Source of the DNA: Lunularia cruciata
Lineage: Eukaryota; Streptophyta; Marchantiopsida; Lunulariales; Lunulariaceae
Length of the DNA: 64,000 nucleotides
Assembly (NCBI GenBank): GCA_948567375.1
Contig: OX419762.1
Location: 30,633,465 to 30,697,464 of the forward strand
Direction: 5' to 3'
The notes below the pieces were generated by a model that saw only the letters and a list, made by a program, of their open reading frames with translations, made no database searches and was not told where the DNA came from. The stretch's first letter is position 1, and the number at the start of each line of letters is the position of its first letter. Both the position numbers and the translations under genes were made by a program. Shown in pieces: positions 23,335 through 36,539 of this stretch.

Positions 23335-26300
23335 ATGGAGCCTTCACAGGTGTCTTTTGGGAACTTTTCCCACGATGTCTCATCCGCCGAGCTCGCCGAA
23401 TTCTTGGAGATGAGAGTAGGTCTTGTTTTAAGATGTAAGATCAAAGCAGTTCGAAACGATGTGCCACCACACGCATTTGTGCACTTTGAGTCTGCAGCAG
23501 TGGCGAAGGAAGCATGCAAATTGGCAGATCGCGGACGTCTGTTGTTCAGGGAGTTCCCCTTGAAAGCTCGACAGGATGACAGATTGGGACGTAGAGGGTT
23601 CACCATCCCAGACTCCCCAGCTAACATCCGTCTAACAAATGTGAAGATAGAGCTTGGTTCTTTACCATCGCCCAAAACATTCCTTGTTGACTGTGAAGGA
23701 CCAGCTCAAGGACTCAATCTACGCATAGAACCTGATGTAAGAAGGATGCATTTTTCATTCAGGGAGGAACTTGCCGGTGGCAGAGGAAAGAGCGCGCTGC
23801 GTGATCTGATGCTGGAAATCAGGTTAGCGGATGTAAGACTTGTAAAGGAGATCCAGACGGGACGTGGAGATTGTACATTGGAGTTGCTGCTGCAGCTCTG
23901 GTCACCTCCTTACATCTTCTACCGAACAGCAGACGATGATGTCTACGAGTATTATCATGAAACAGCCAAACTGGCAGATGATGAGGATCCTTGGATTCGT
24001 TCTCTAGATGTCATCACTGCGAACCAAGGCATAGGGAGATGTCTTTATTATCGGATTAGAGTGCAACCTCGTCAATGCTCAGGTTTCAAGAAGGCGGTGG
24101 CCTACTTTTCCAGTCTCGGACTATTGCACAACAAAAGAGTTGCTAGCATGAATCTGGTATATGAGGAGAAGAGATGCCAGCCATCGGTGCAACCGTTTTA
24201 CACTGTGCCGACCCAGAAATCCATTCCCTTCGATCTTATGTTTATGATCAACGCTCTTGTGCATCATGATATTCTTCATGAGAAGAGTCTCGACTCTAAC
24301 TTTTACAGGTTATTGCAACCTGAATGCACGCCGATCTATATTGCAACGTTTGCTCTTCGGTACTTGCTAAATTCATATCGGAAGAGGGTTTTCGATGCTA
24401 CCAAGCGTCTGCAGTCCATAATCGACTGGGCAAAGTCTCTGCAGGTCCAACTCCTTCAGTCCCAGGTATCCGAAGGCAATATGGTGGTTCGACGAATACT
24501 CATTACCCCCACTCGAGCTATATGTTTGCCTCCTGAACCTGAGATGTCTAATAGGGTTTTGAGACACTACAGTGCACTGTCTGACAGATTCTTGAGGGTT
24601 TCCTTCGTGGATGAGAATTTTCAGCCCATCTCATCCGGAGCCTTATCAGTCCAGGTTGCGCCCATAGTTCGTACTTTGTCAGGAGCAGGAGTCAGCATGC
24701 GCACAGCAATTTACAGGCGAGTTCTAACACTAATGAACACCGGATTCTGGCTCTGCGGGAGAAACTATTTGTTCTTGGCCTTTTCCCCCAATCAACTTAG
24801 GGACAATTCAGCATGGTTTTTCGCCCGCAATAATGAGGTGGGTGTGGATGATATCCGCCAGTGGATGGGAATCTTTCCTACCGGTAGCGTTGCTAAGTAT
24901 GCTGCAAGGATGGGCCAATGTTTCTCGTCAACCTACAGCACTTTGAGAGTCCCAATATACGAGATGTCCATGTTACCGGATATCTGTAGAAATGGCTACA
25001 CTTTCTCTGATGGCTGCGGAAAAATAAGTCCAACATTCGCGGATCAGGTTGCAGTCATGTTAAAATTGGATAAACACCCTCCTTCTGCTTACCAGATCCG
25101 GTATGCTGGTTACAAGGGGGTCGTTGCAGTGTGGCCCATAGGAGCAGGCCCTGTTTGGAAGCTTGCATTAAGGGAAAGTATGAAAAAATTTCTTTCGAAG
25201 CACAGCCAACTGGAGATAGTAAATTGGTCTAGGTTCTTGCCATGTTTCCTAAATAGGCAAATCATCACACTTCTGTCCACCTTGAACGTTGAAGATAGCG
25301 TTTTTGTTGAGCTTCAGGACACTATGGTTGACACGCTGAATCGTATGGTCGATGATAGGGACTTGGGATACTCTGTGCTTTTAGCTACATGTTCAGGAGA
25401 GATGTACAGCACCCCTATAAGAATGCTTTGTGCAGGATTTCGACCACAAGAGGAGCCGTACCTGCGATCTATATTGGTCGCAACCAGAGCTGGCCAAATT
25501 GAGGAGTTGGTACAGAAAACCAAAATTTTTGTTCCCAAAGCCAGATGGCTTTTGGGTTGTTTGGATGAAGCGGCAATTCTTGAGTATGGTCAGTGCTTTT
25601 TATGTGTCTCCAGTCCACCAACAGTAGACGTTTCCGGCAGAACTGCCAGAGACCTTGCGGTAATCAGGGGCAGGGTAGTAGTTACCAAGAATCCGTGCAT
25701 GCATCCAGGTGACATCCGAGTTCTTGAGGCTGTTGATGTACCTGCACTGCATCACATGGTTGATTGTCTGATTTTTCCTCAAAAGGGACCCAGGCCTCAT
25801 CCCAACGAGGCATCTGGGAGTGATTTAGATGGAGATATCTATTTCGTCTGCTGGGACGAAAGGCTGATACCACCCAGTGGCCAAAGCAGCGAACCAATGG
25901 ACTACATCTCTCCTCCACCTGGAAACGCTGTGAAGCAAACTGTCAAAACAGAGGTACCAACATGTCATGAAATTAATCGGTCAAAGAAGGCTTGCATTTA
26001 TTGGACCTCGTGATTTCTTGAAGATATTGGTTCGTCTTTGACGTCGAATCTTCTCAGGTTGCTACTCACGCTGCTCACGCTGTCCTCATGTTCTTGTTAT
26101 CCAAACTTTGGCAGTAAGAGGAGAACTTCAAGGTACTAATTCGGGTGTGTTCGTGTGGAACAACTTGCAGGATGTGGCTGAGTTTTTTGTAAAGCACATG
26201 GTCAATGACAGTCTAGGTAGGATTTGCAACGCCCATGTCGTCCATGCAGACCTCAGTCCACTTGGGGCCATGGACGAAAATTGCCTGTTCCTGGCCAAGC

Positions 26301-27055
26301 TAGCAGCGAGAGCAGTAGATTACCCAAAGACAGGAAAGCCTGCAGTCATGCCACATGACCTGAGGCCGAAGCATTATCCTGACTTCATGGGGAAAGAGAA
26401 CGCCAAAAGCTACAAATCCAAGAAAATCCTTGGCATCTTGTATCGAAAGATACAAGAGATTGAACCTCAAGAAGATGGGGACTCGAAACAGGTGCTCGAG
26501 AGTTGTCCTATGTATGATTCAGATCTGAAGATATGTGGGTTTGAAGCCTTCACAGACGAGGCTTGGATTCTGAAGCAGGTGTATGACCAAAAATTACGGG
26601 CTATTATGGATCAGTTCAACATCAGTGACGAAGGACGTTGTGCTACAGGGCACGTGATCTTAGGGTCGAGGGCGACTTGCCGCAAGTCGTTTGATCTGAA
26701 GGAAAGGGTCGAGTTCGCGTTTCGCTCTCTTCAGACGGAATTTCTTGACTTGTTCAAGACTGAATTGGACTCAAAAGCCGAAGATGAAGAAGGTAACGAG
26801 GATGTGTCAGAAGAGAGAAGAGCCCTTCAACAGAAAAATCTGGAAGTTAAAGCATCTGCCTGGTATCATGTTACTTATCATCCTACTTGGTACCGCAAGA
26901 TGAAAGAAGGTATGGCCCAGGACACGAGCAACAAAACTCATCTCTTAAGCTTCGCCTGGGTGGCTGTCGAATATCTGGCCCTTATCAAGAATCAGAAGTT
27001 GAAGTCAAGAAAATGTGAGGCGACGTGTGCCAATGTTGTTGCCACTGGAGTCTAA
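23335..27055 (+). CDS. RDR1-like: RNA-dependent RNA polymerase, plant RDR1 type
   Basis: The product copies single-stranded RNA into double-stranded RNA for small-RNA silencing. Exon 1 is 23335-25953 and exon 2 is 26171-27055, joined in phase 0 by a GT-AG intron, giving 1167 residues against about 1110-1130 usual for RDR1. Residues 1-80 form the RRM-like N-terminus; from about 384 the eukaryotic RdRP domain begins (RRILITPTRA). Other family segments include SDGCGKIS, YAGYKGVV and NPCMHPGDIRVLEAVD. The catalytic loop is D830-L-D832-G-D834 inside SGSDLDGDIYFVCWD, where SGSDLDGD and FVCWD resemble RDR1 more than RDR2 or RDR6. The C-terminal region has HADLSP, AVDYPKTG and LRPKHYPDFM, then an acidic insert near 26770-26820. 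No break is seen. The start ATG is the first in frame and precedes the conserved N-terminus. Confidence 0.93.
25954..26170 (+). other. intron of the RDR gene
   Basis: This 217-bp intron starts GTACCAAC and ends ACTTGCAG. Splicing joins VKTE to DVAEFFVKH, the expected continuity in RDR proteins. Reading through instead would add 20 unrelated residues and stop at 26013. Confidence 0.88.
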
Positions 27056-29519
27056 ATACTTCATCCAACTTTTACAGTCTTTAGGACATTGATCGGAAAT
27101 TAATGTAGTCATATGGAGAGTTAACGACTAGATAGAGTAGGATATCAAACTTAGATGACGGGAGTTTACCGGTTCCACCTCTGAATTGGGAACGAATTTT
27201 TGTATATTCTTTGTTTGGAGGAGAATTATTTTTCAACATTGGGTATCCTTTGTCTCCAACAGGTGCTTGCCTACGTACCTTAACCTGACCATGTTCCCAA
27301 GTTCTTCGGTGCAGTTGTATATCATTCAACAAGAGTCGGCCCAAAGGACCGACAATCAGTAAGTAACCGCAAGCCTTGTGGCAACAAGGATGTGAGTCCC
27401 ATCCAGAAACTAGACAGGAAAATTCAGGCAACCAAGTGATATGCAGAGCAATGCAGACAGGACATTTAAAACGCGGCGGGCAAGCGAGATGTTTTGGTTA
27501 ATAAATTTGGGTAACTTGAAGATCAAACTGTAACCATTGTCGAGGTATAATCTTCACACCTGGATTTGATTCAAGATTGTCAGTTGATATCTGTTTTGAC
27601 ACGACATTCCAACTCCAGATTTATGTCGTTTTCCGGACCAATGTAAACTTTATGTACAAAGATTTCACCGTCTATGACTTTGATTATTGTCGATCTATCT
27701 ATTCTGATAATAAAAGAATAATGAAACCAGTTTTCTTCGCTCAATTTCATATTTTTCAGTTACTTTGATATACAATAAATTATTTCAAATTAAAATTAAT
27801 TAATTAGTTCTAAAAAAATTAAACAAAAGATATTTCTTAATTATACAAAAGATATTGCTTATCTTAGGATCTGACAAGATTATAGTAACGGAACTTGAAT
27901 CAAGATTATCGTATTATTTAAATGCTCAATACAAGTCTGTATTTTTCATGCTCATAGAAAGACCTACATAAGTATTTAATAAGAATTTTTGTACCAATAT
28001 TCAAGAAAGCACTAACTATTGTGCACTCTTGTTTCATCAATAATTACCAAGGTCTAGATCATCAACACAAAGTACAGGAAATAAATCAATGAAGTAATAC
28101 GATGATAAAATAACGAAATCCTAGACTCTATGTTTTAACTTTGAACATAATATACCACTGTACATGTTATTCATAGAAAATTTAATAGGAAACTTAACTG
28201 CTGTATATGTTTATATGCATTCTTAAGATTTTGATCTAAGAATAATAATAGTTAGCATCCAAGTTCTGATTGGTTGTTCATCGTACTCCACATACACTCC
28301 GATGGCCATTTGATGAGGTTGAATATTTATCTACATACAAGAATGAAAATCATACTACGTTTTAAGTTGGCATTTTAATTTAGTTCTTTCCACAAAATCT
28401 TTTCTTGAAGCTTAAATTTGGTCTAAAAGTAAACTTAATAAAAAGCTTAAGAATCTTTTCTTGAAGCTTAAATTTGGTCTAAAAGTAAACTTAATAAAAA
28501 GCTTAAGAGACGCTATTTGTTACATGTCTTGATAATGTAGAATTCTATCATACATAACATATGGATCTAATGTTCTCCTTATCAATAAAACTGTACAATC
28601 AAAGAATATAGAATATGTGTACTGTTAATTTTTAATTTATTTTCAATATTAACTTGTTAAAATACTCTAGAGTTTCATAAAAGCACCTTCACTTATTAAA
28701 TTTAGATAAAAAAATATAACACTATCTGCAAATATCTCAAAAATCATAAGACTTATTGAATATCAGTTGATTGATTGATAATAAATCTGTAGTTCATTTA
28801 GAATTGAATGAAACATTAGGAGAATTAATACATCATAATCCTTCATTTAATTTCCAATAGACAAGAACTTCACTAATTTTGATCTTATTTTTGTCACCAA
28901 CAATACCAATGTTGTAGTAGTTATATTATTTTTTCCAAGATATCAGATATAGAAGAAGATTTATTTATTTATTTATTCTTATAATTATTCATATATATAT
29001 TAATATTAATAAGATATAATTTATTCTCAGAAATATTTCACTAAATATACTTGTACATGGATAATCTACAAGAATAATACTATATGCATATCACTATAAA
29101 AATCTGAAATCCATCTTCAAGTTTAAAACTTCATAAGTATATTAGTTTCTAAATCTGTGGCCATTATGTTTATAAGGAGCATGTTAAAGTACATATTTGA
29201 AAGAATTAGAAGATAAGATTCTTGGTAATTATGAAGCTGCTCTTTTTTTGTGAATATATTTTAAATATAGTAGATATTTTATAATAATTATATATAGTAG
29301 AAATTAAATGAAATAAGGTTATATTTTTATAATAAAAAATATAATAAAAACATATCATTTCTACTACAATTTTTACTATCTCTACCACATACAAACCCAA
29401 CCTCCCAATACACTCATAAACCCATCCGCTCGATGTATGATGGAAATAGCACATCCCCATAGTAATTGGTAAATATATATCAACGCAGCACTTAGTAGGG
29501 TTGCGAGTCAAGATGTCAA
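27056..29519. other. 3' flank of RDR and AT-rich spacer
   Basis: A possible polyadenylation signal AATAAA lies at 27500-27505. From about 27.75 kb the DNA is strongly AT-rich, with short TTTA and AT runs (around 28965-29000). It contains an exact 56-bp tandem duplication at 28396-28507. I see no gene or recognisable transposon. Confidence 0.6.
28396..28507. repeat. exact 56-bp tandem duplication
   Basis: 28396-28451 and 28452-28507 are identical. The lack of any difference suggests a recent local duplication, or an assembly artefact. Confidence 0.9.
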
Positions 29520-31500
29520 AGTGCAGAGCATTGTCCCCTTTAGGTATCTCTCCCCATCTTGAGCTTCCAGAGGGTGTATCACATCTACATATGGACTACG
29601 GGCTCTTGGAGTACCAATAGGATCCAAGGATTTTATCACACGCTTCTTAGACATTGCCCTTGCAGAGGATGTTCTCCATGTGGATGACCTTCTATTACTA
29701 GGAGATCCACAAGTGGCATTTGGTATAATCTCCTCTAGTATTGCTCGTCAACTGACTTACCTCCTCCATACAGTTCCTACCTCCTTGTCCTTCCTACCAC
29801 ATCTAAGAGCCTTTGATATGAGGATTATGGGAATCTTTGGTGATATTATTGGACCAAGGACATTTGAGTGTGAGTGGACGAAGGACATTTGGTACATAAA
29901 TAGACATCTCTACCAATCTTGTGTGGAGGGGTTGGCTTGCTATCCATGGAGGAGACGGTACCTATAGCATTTTTGGGTAGTTGGGCTCTCTTTGTAACAA
30001 TATGGAGTTAGCAACAAAGTTAGTCAAGGCTAACAAAGTAGCAAATGGGCCAAATTAGCCCAAGATACTCTAAAAGTATCTAGGAAGTTACTTGGTACCC
30101 TCCCAACTATTGGGTAACATGCATGCCAAGTGGCAACTTCTAGGAGGAAGCTTCTTGGGAAGCTTCTTGACTAGCTTAGCTTGCACGCCAAGTAGGTGGC
30201 TTCTAGGAGGAAGTTTCTTCATAAGCTTCTCGGTTAACTTGGCTTGCACTCCAAGAAAGCAACTCAAAGAAACTTCTTTAAAAGCTTCTCAAGAGTCTTG
30301 GATGCCATTTATAAATACCAAAGCCAAAGCTCATGCTAGGCATTTGGAGTTTCCCACACTCAAGTGTCCCAATGCAATCTTCAATTCTCCTATTTCTCTC
30401 CTCGGTCTCAATTTTTTACACTCTCAACACTCCTACTTTCCTCTCATTTTGTGGTTGTTAATAGGTTAGTTTGGAGACTTATGTGACAGAGGTGGAGGAG
30501 AGATCCTTTTATCTCTAGATGTTATTGTGGCAAACAAGAAATAGTCTATCCCTATGGGCACACAAAGACCTTCTATATTTTGCTTCACTATCATTAGATT
30601 GGACTAGAGGTTTCCAGTATTCCTTTATGGAGTGACAATGCCAACATATGCTACATCATCTCTTAGTTGACTTGTCTATTCCTCAAGTTACTAGAGCACA
30701 TCTTTGCACTTGCTTTGAGGCTCTTAGATCCTAGCTCGATCGTGCATTAGGGCATTTTGACTCGCACCAACTACTTTCTCTACAGCAATGAGGTTTCATG
30801 TAGGTTTGGTCCACCCACTTGCATCTTCATCACTCACTTGTGAGTGTGGTTCTACACTAGATGCAATAATGGTCCATATGACACGGTGTCTTTTGGAGGA
30901 TATAGGATAACTATCTATGATGTTATTAGGGACATAATGTTTGCTATGGCACGAGAGAGTGGATACTTGGCTTGGAGGGAGCGTTTGTTGACAACAAGTA
31001 TCAAGGAAAACTTATACTTGGTATGAGATGATCAAGTGACAATAAAGGATATCATGGTTACAAACCTATGCGTGATATAGTTTTGGAAGGAGTGATTACC
31101 CATCTCCCTGGATGGGCAGTGAATGCAGTAGCAGCTCACAAGGTCTCCAAGTATAGGGATATGCAGCGAGGTCACCTCTTTGTTCCTCTAGGCTTGGAGT
31201 TATATGGAGCAATGGACACGGTGTTTGACACATTTGTTAGTGAGTGTGCAAGAGCTTATCATGTTAGGCGCCATGGGGTACCACTCTCACTCTCATACTT
31301 TGTAGCTTACTTTAGATAACATATGTCCATTACTCTACACAGTGCAGTGGTTGGTACAATGCATAGGAGAGCAATCACACTAGGTGAGGCTTCTTTGGAT
31401 GCTCCATTTGTTTTTACACCGTATGACTTATATAGTTTGGATATCCTAGGTGCAGTAGGGCAGATTTCTCATATCTACTCTATTGAGGCTTAGCTCCATT
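29520..31500 (+). mobile_element. RT element (LINE-like) with zinc-binding C-terminal end, plus strand
   Basis: About 29600-29900 resembles the end of a reverse transcriptase in which LGDPQVAF is followed by a LL.TVP.SL segment. After a solo LTR-A, about 30842-30900 encodes CECG...LD...VH..RC, a probable zinc-binding motif. Then come an IRD.MFAMARESGYLAWRE segment and, at 31068-31316, a block with HKVSKY, FVPLGLELYG and ARAYHVRRHG. This order matches retroelement proteins that end in a zinc finger and a nuclease-like region. The RPAD and DVTV motifs usual in that end region are not visible. Several frame changes make it a pseudogene. Family assignment is from memory of motif order. Confidence 0.55.
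29993..30420 (+). repeat. solo LTR-A in the plus-strand RT element
   Basis: This 428-bp copy runs from TGTAACAATATGGAG to TTTTTTACA. The flanks ctctt (29988-29992) and ctctc (30421-30425) fit a 5-bp target duplication. Confidence 0.87.
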
Positions 31501-32760
31501 TTACCTATTTTTTCTCACCCTTGTAGGGGTTGTGGGTCTTCCCATCCTTCATGTTTTCTCCACGGTCGTCCTTTTCTTCATAACACTTAGATACTTGTTG
31601 ATAATAATATTTAAATGGTTGAAAATTTATAATAATGCCCAATACTAATGCTTGATAGTATGTAACAATACCCCACAAGAAGTACCAAGAACTAGGTTCG
31701 AGAGGTACATTTTTCTTTGTAAGTTTCAATGCTTGTTTGTACACAAAATTATTAATTTTATTCTTATCAAATTTTTTAGAATGTATATTTTGAAGGTTAT
31801 ATTTCATAGAATTTTATTCATATTCAATTTTTTATATTGTGTATTATTTAGAGACAGGTATATTAAGATACCAAATTTAGAAATTCGATATTCAAAAGCT
31901 TTTCTCCATTTCTCCAAGTTGCACTTATCGTGACTCACCACTCTGTCAACCAGGGTACTATTAGTTTGGAATCACGTCAAGTCAAGGTTACTAGGTGCAC
32001 GGTGCACTTCTTGAACAAGAGGTACAAGTTATACAAACTGGCGGCACCAAGTGTCCAATTAAATAGGAATGGTCAGACTACTGAACTTTTGGCGGCATTG
32101 CGTACAATTGCTTTGGTATAAATGAATCCATGTGCAAAACAATTTGGCAGCAGAGGCTCCACTACTTTTAGTCGGTAAAATTAGGGGGTTTCAAAAATAG
32201 GTTTGAAAAATGCCTATGGGATAAATAAAAAACTTTGTAATAATTTATAGTGATTTCTATAACAAGATGAGATTGTAATAACTGAACGCTCTCTAAATTC
32301 GGTTAAGAGATATATTATGCAAATTGCATTGATTTATAAAAATCAAATCATATTTTATGGATATTTAGGAATGACATAACTAAATAAATGATTGTCAGAT
32401 AGAGTGGCGTGTTTCCTCAAGAGGGTGGCCACGTGGTCAATTGAGTCACATATGATTGATGATTTGGTTTCTGTATTCAAGATCCAAAATGGCCCTACCT
32501 AACAATTCAAATTTCTAAACTTGAATTCACCACCCTCTAGAGCAAATATGCGAGTTGTCAAGCGACTAACGGTGATTTTGTAGTTTTGCATTGGTGTGGG
32601 AAATGACCAGCGCTGCCATGCGGCAACCAAGAAATTGATTAGAGGTCAAGGATTTTTACGCTAGGAGTGCAACAAAATTTTTGCAATAGGAGATCAAGTA
32701 CCTAGTTTTAGTGTAGGAGACTCACTTTTTGATGCTGATCCAGGACCTATAGAGTCATCT
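31501..32760. other. AT-rich stretch without a recognised gene
   Basis: Only short, unsupported reading frames are seen. The 5' end of a Harbinger-type element may lie here, since its Myb-like gene follows, but I found no convincing terminal inverted repeat. Confidence 0.4.
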
Positions 32761-34008
32761 TTGGATTCACAACCTCAACAACCATTAGGGAAATTTGGAG
32801 ACTTGTTGAGGATGGCTTCTTTTGTGTTGAGCAAAACCAAGGAGGATGAACAATTTTGCATGGAAACGCACCATTATAGCCAAATATTGGATTATTTGGA
32901 AGACCCTAAGCATTTTGCACAGATTTTGCACAACATTCATGGTGAGAATTGCAAAAAGCCCATTCAAAAATTGACAGCATTTAGTTTCATGGCAACCTTT
33001 TTGACTAGGGAGGGACAAGGATTTCCTACTTCTATTACAAGTGATAGACTTTACAAGAAATGGTTGCGGTACATGAAACAATACAAAGAAACTCGGGAGC
33101 TTAAGAACAAGTCTATAGGAGAAGGTCTCACCAAGAAGGAATATGCCAAAGGGTGGAGAACTATAGAAGATAAATTGAATGGAATGTGCCCGTATTTTGC
33201 AAGAATGGAAGCCATGTTTGGGACAAGAGCAAACATAAGTCCACCGGCAATGGTAAGTTTAGGAGATTGTAATCCCAATTCGAGCAAGATTTGCAAGGAT
33301 AGTGAGGAGGAGGAGGTCCATGAAGGTGCACAAGAGTGCTCGCAATTCTCATCTCCTCTAGAGGTGGTGCTTCTTGACTCAGGCCCCTAGTTGGTCGCAA
33401 ACACCCAAGAGTGGAAAGTTTATCGAGTGGCATGGATAATGGAATCCTATCACCCAAGGATGAGTCTCCATTTGTTCCACCAATCAAGGACTTGCCCTTC
33501 ACTACACCACCGCCTTTAACTTCTACAAGAGATGGATCCGATTGTGCTTTTCTGACCAAGAAGGTGAACATGACCCAAAGAGGAGGAAAGGTAGAATATC
33601 AGCAAGTAAGGTACCCAAGTTGTCACCTAGTATGTCATTGTCTCATGATTTAGCAAAAATTACCATGTTTAAAGCAAATACTATGGAATCCAGAGAGAGG
33701 TTACAACTAGCTGAACTAGAAGCCACCAACATGAGGAAGAGAGAGAAAAAATGATGTGAATGGAAGCATAGCGTGTTAGATTAGGGACTAAGAAGATGAA
33801 TATTGAAATTGAGAAAAAATTGAGTGCAAATAAAAGGAAAGCTAGGGCAAACAAACACAAATTTAAGGAGAAGAGTTTGGAATCAAAGTGCACTCATGAA
33901 ATCAAAATGAGTCTCATACAAGCAAGGAAAACTCCTGAGGAAATAAGTAACAATTTCAAAGTGCTCACTCAAGTTCAACGTCCATCATACTCTACTGATA
34001 GCAAATAG
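32761..34008 (+). pseudogene. Myb/SANT-like DNA-binding protein of PIF/Harbinger type (ORF1), decayed
   Basis: The first frame (32761-33390, 209 residues) holds a trihelix-like segment: LYKKWLRYMKQYKETREL, then GWRTIEDKLNGMCP and MFGTRANISPP. This pattern is usual in the second, non-transposase protein of plant PIF/Harbinger elements, which binds the element ends and helps import the transposase. It continues as acidic and lysine-rich, coiled-coil-like pieces in other frames (about 33411-33754 and 33796-34008), so at least two frame changes are present. A Harbinger transposase of opposite strand lies 5 kb away with family C between them, so both may be parts of one split element. It could instead be a decayed host trihelix gene. 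Confidence 0.6.
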
Positions 34009-34745
34009 TATACCACTATGTAACCTTTATTATGATTATAATAAAGATGAGTTATGGAAACTTGATAAATACTGCTAGTATCCGCCTAATGTCGCTCGTT
34101 ACCACTCAATTCCTCTCATGTTTTTCCTTGGCCACACATAGTAAGCCCAAGATGCCATGAGTTGGCGCTCATAGCCGCCCATAAAGTCTTTCTTGCAGCC
34201 GCTAATTGCCACTCAATGCCACACTTTGTTGAATAAAGGCCAACTAGCACTCGTCAACACTAGTAGGCACTTGTAGACACTCGCAGATGCTTGGTAGCGC
34301 TCTCAGGCAGTCATAAATGTGGTAGGCACTTGTAGGCATTTGTTGGTGCTAGTCAGCACTCATATGTGCTCCTTGGTGCAAGTCATGGCTTGTTGGTGCT
34401 TGTTGATGCTCATTGGCGTTGAGGGACGCCAGTGATGGGTTTAGGGTGGTGATTCTTGATGTGAATGGCGCACATAGGTGCAAAGTGATGACTCGTTTGA
34501 TACACAAGGCACAATTGAGTATATAGTACATGAAAATATGAGAGTTAGACAAAAATATGAGAGTTCACAAGTGTAAACTAAAAGATATGTATACATAGGA
34601 ATAAATGAACAAAAGATGTATATAAATGGGGAGCCAATAGAACCTAAACCTATGACTATGGCAGTTGAGAAGGTGAAGAAGAAGAGGGAGATGCACCATG
34701 GTGTCTAAGTGCTACTATTGTGTCCTCAAGTCTACGATGGTATAC
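34009..34745. other. degenerate short-period repeat region
   Basis: From about 34080 to 34440 the DNA is a loose chain of variants of GGCACTTGTAGGC, CTTGTTGGTGC and GCCGCT, like a decayed minisatellite. A related chain appears around 37240-37500 on the other side of family C. No gene is seen. Confidence 0.45.
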
Positions 34746-35676
34746 ATGATGTTGAATCCTAAATGGACTCAATGACCACCATAGGGGCCACTCGCTCTCA
34801 TCCAAGTCTCAATGCCTGATACCGCTAGCAAGAAGAGGATATGGGTCATAACTATAAGAACGCAACAACTTGTTGTCCACTTCTCTTCTGCCCAACTAAT
34901 AGCAAGCCTATTGTCATGGACAAATCTGTCCAAAGCACTCATCAAAGGGTCAAATGACCAAGTGTATGATGCTCTATGTACTCTATAAGGACAAAAGTGG
35001 GTAGGGTGGATAGCACCATGTAGATAGTTCCTATAATAAGAGAGTGCATAACTATCTATGATCAAAAGATCACAAAGAGGTAAACCTTATGAAGTAAGAT
35101 GCTCATTATGATCTAACTTTAAGTCCTCTGAACTCAGAATCTTGCAGGATATCTACAGAACACAAACAAGCCATGAGGCAAGACCCGGTGTGAACTCCCT
35201 CCGGGAGTTTGGACTACTGCCACATGCTCCGTAGCAACCACTCTACTCCATCCGGAGTAAGATCTACCCACAAGATAACCTCAAAGTGTAGCAAACAAAA
35301 CTGGATGAAATGGCTAACACCAAGCGGGCTACCTACCCTACAGGCCCAGATTGTGTGTGAGGCACCAACCACGCCTAGTCGTCCCGCTCTCCTATGCACA
35401 GAAATTAATAGCACCACAAATCCATAATGATACCATACAAGTAACATCCACAATAATAATCTTCTTCTGTAGGAAGCCGAGGAAGAGGATACATGGAATA
35501 TACTCTCTTAATAGACAAATCCTCTCTCTAAACTCAGTCGGAGTGCCTTGAGTCTCCACACTATGAGGTAACACAAGAGTGGCATCAGTCTGGGTCTGCA
35601 TCTCATGACGAGTATGGGTCTGGCAAGCAATAGTACATAGTTTGGGTCCAAGATAAGCCATATGAGCCCTCAAATG

Positions 35677-35790
35677 AGCTAGACTACTCTCACTCTCCTC
35701 TACATGAGCTCTCATCTAAGCTAGACTACTCTCACTCTCCTCTACATGAGCTCTCATCTAAGCTAGACTACTCTCTCTCTCCTCTTCCTG
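35677..35790 (-). repeat. 42-bp tandem repeat, 14 residues, in family C
   Basis: AGCTAGACTACTCTC recurs at 35677, 35719 and 35761, a 42-bp period. On the minus strand the unit encodes MRAHVEESESSLA-like residues. Fourteen residues equal two heptads, so it extends a coiled coil. Confidence 0.75.
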
Positions 35791-36490
35791 AACATGTGCA
35801 CTCTTGCACCTCTCTATAGCATATCTAACTCTTGTGCCTGATTCTGTAATTGGACCCTATAACCCTCCGCCATGGCAGCAGCACCTAGTATGTCCATGTC
35901 CAATCAGCTAATCTCTGCTCTCTCTCCATCTCAGAAGTAAGCAAGGTCAAATTCCTCTCCTCCTTTGCAACAAGTAAATCCTCTCACTCACAAAGGAGTC
36001 TCTCTCGCTCTAGCACTAATCTCCCTCTCTCTTCTACACTCCAATCTACTCTCATGCTCAAGCACTAATCTCTCTCTCTCCTCTACACTCTCCAGTCTAC
36101 TATCACGCTCAAGGAGATTTTTCTCTCTACACTTAGCCACTCAAACACAATCATCTAAAATGCGAGTGATGTCAATAGAACAAGAAGGAGGTGAAGGTAC
36201 TCTAAAATGTGTGGGGTCACCAACCCCCTCCACAAATGGAGAAAGTGGTGAAGGGGAAGAAGAGTGAAAATGAGCTATCTCAACAAAGGGTAAGGGCTGT
36301 GTCTCAATACAAATTTGATGAACACCTGTTTACAAGTGGTACATTTAGTTATCCATCAAGTACAAATTCATATTTGAATTTACTTGTAAATTTAAAAGTA
36401 TACAAGTTCACAAGTTCATTAATTCTTAAATGAACTCATTTATTAAATCCGATAATGGTATATACAAAGAACTTTGTATGTTTTCCAACA

Positions 36491-36517
36491 TATAAATATA
36501 AATATAAATATAAATAT
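36491..36517. repeat. ATAAAT microsatellite
   Basis: About four ATAAAT units stand in a row just downstream of the stop codon of the family C protein, on the plus-strand left side. Confidence 0.85.
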
Positions 36518-36539
36518 GACAAAACTCAAACCTAATCAA

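Noticed and set aside
25954-26013. Read-through end of RDR exon 1
   Set aside because: The 20 extra residues are unlike any RDR, and a GT-AG intron restores the expected protein continuity.
26108-26170. Separate protein starting upstream of RDR exon 2
   Set aside because: The first 21 residues lie in the intron; the conserved sequence starts at 26171 and continues exon 1.
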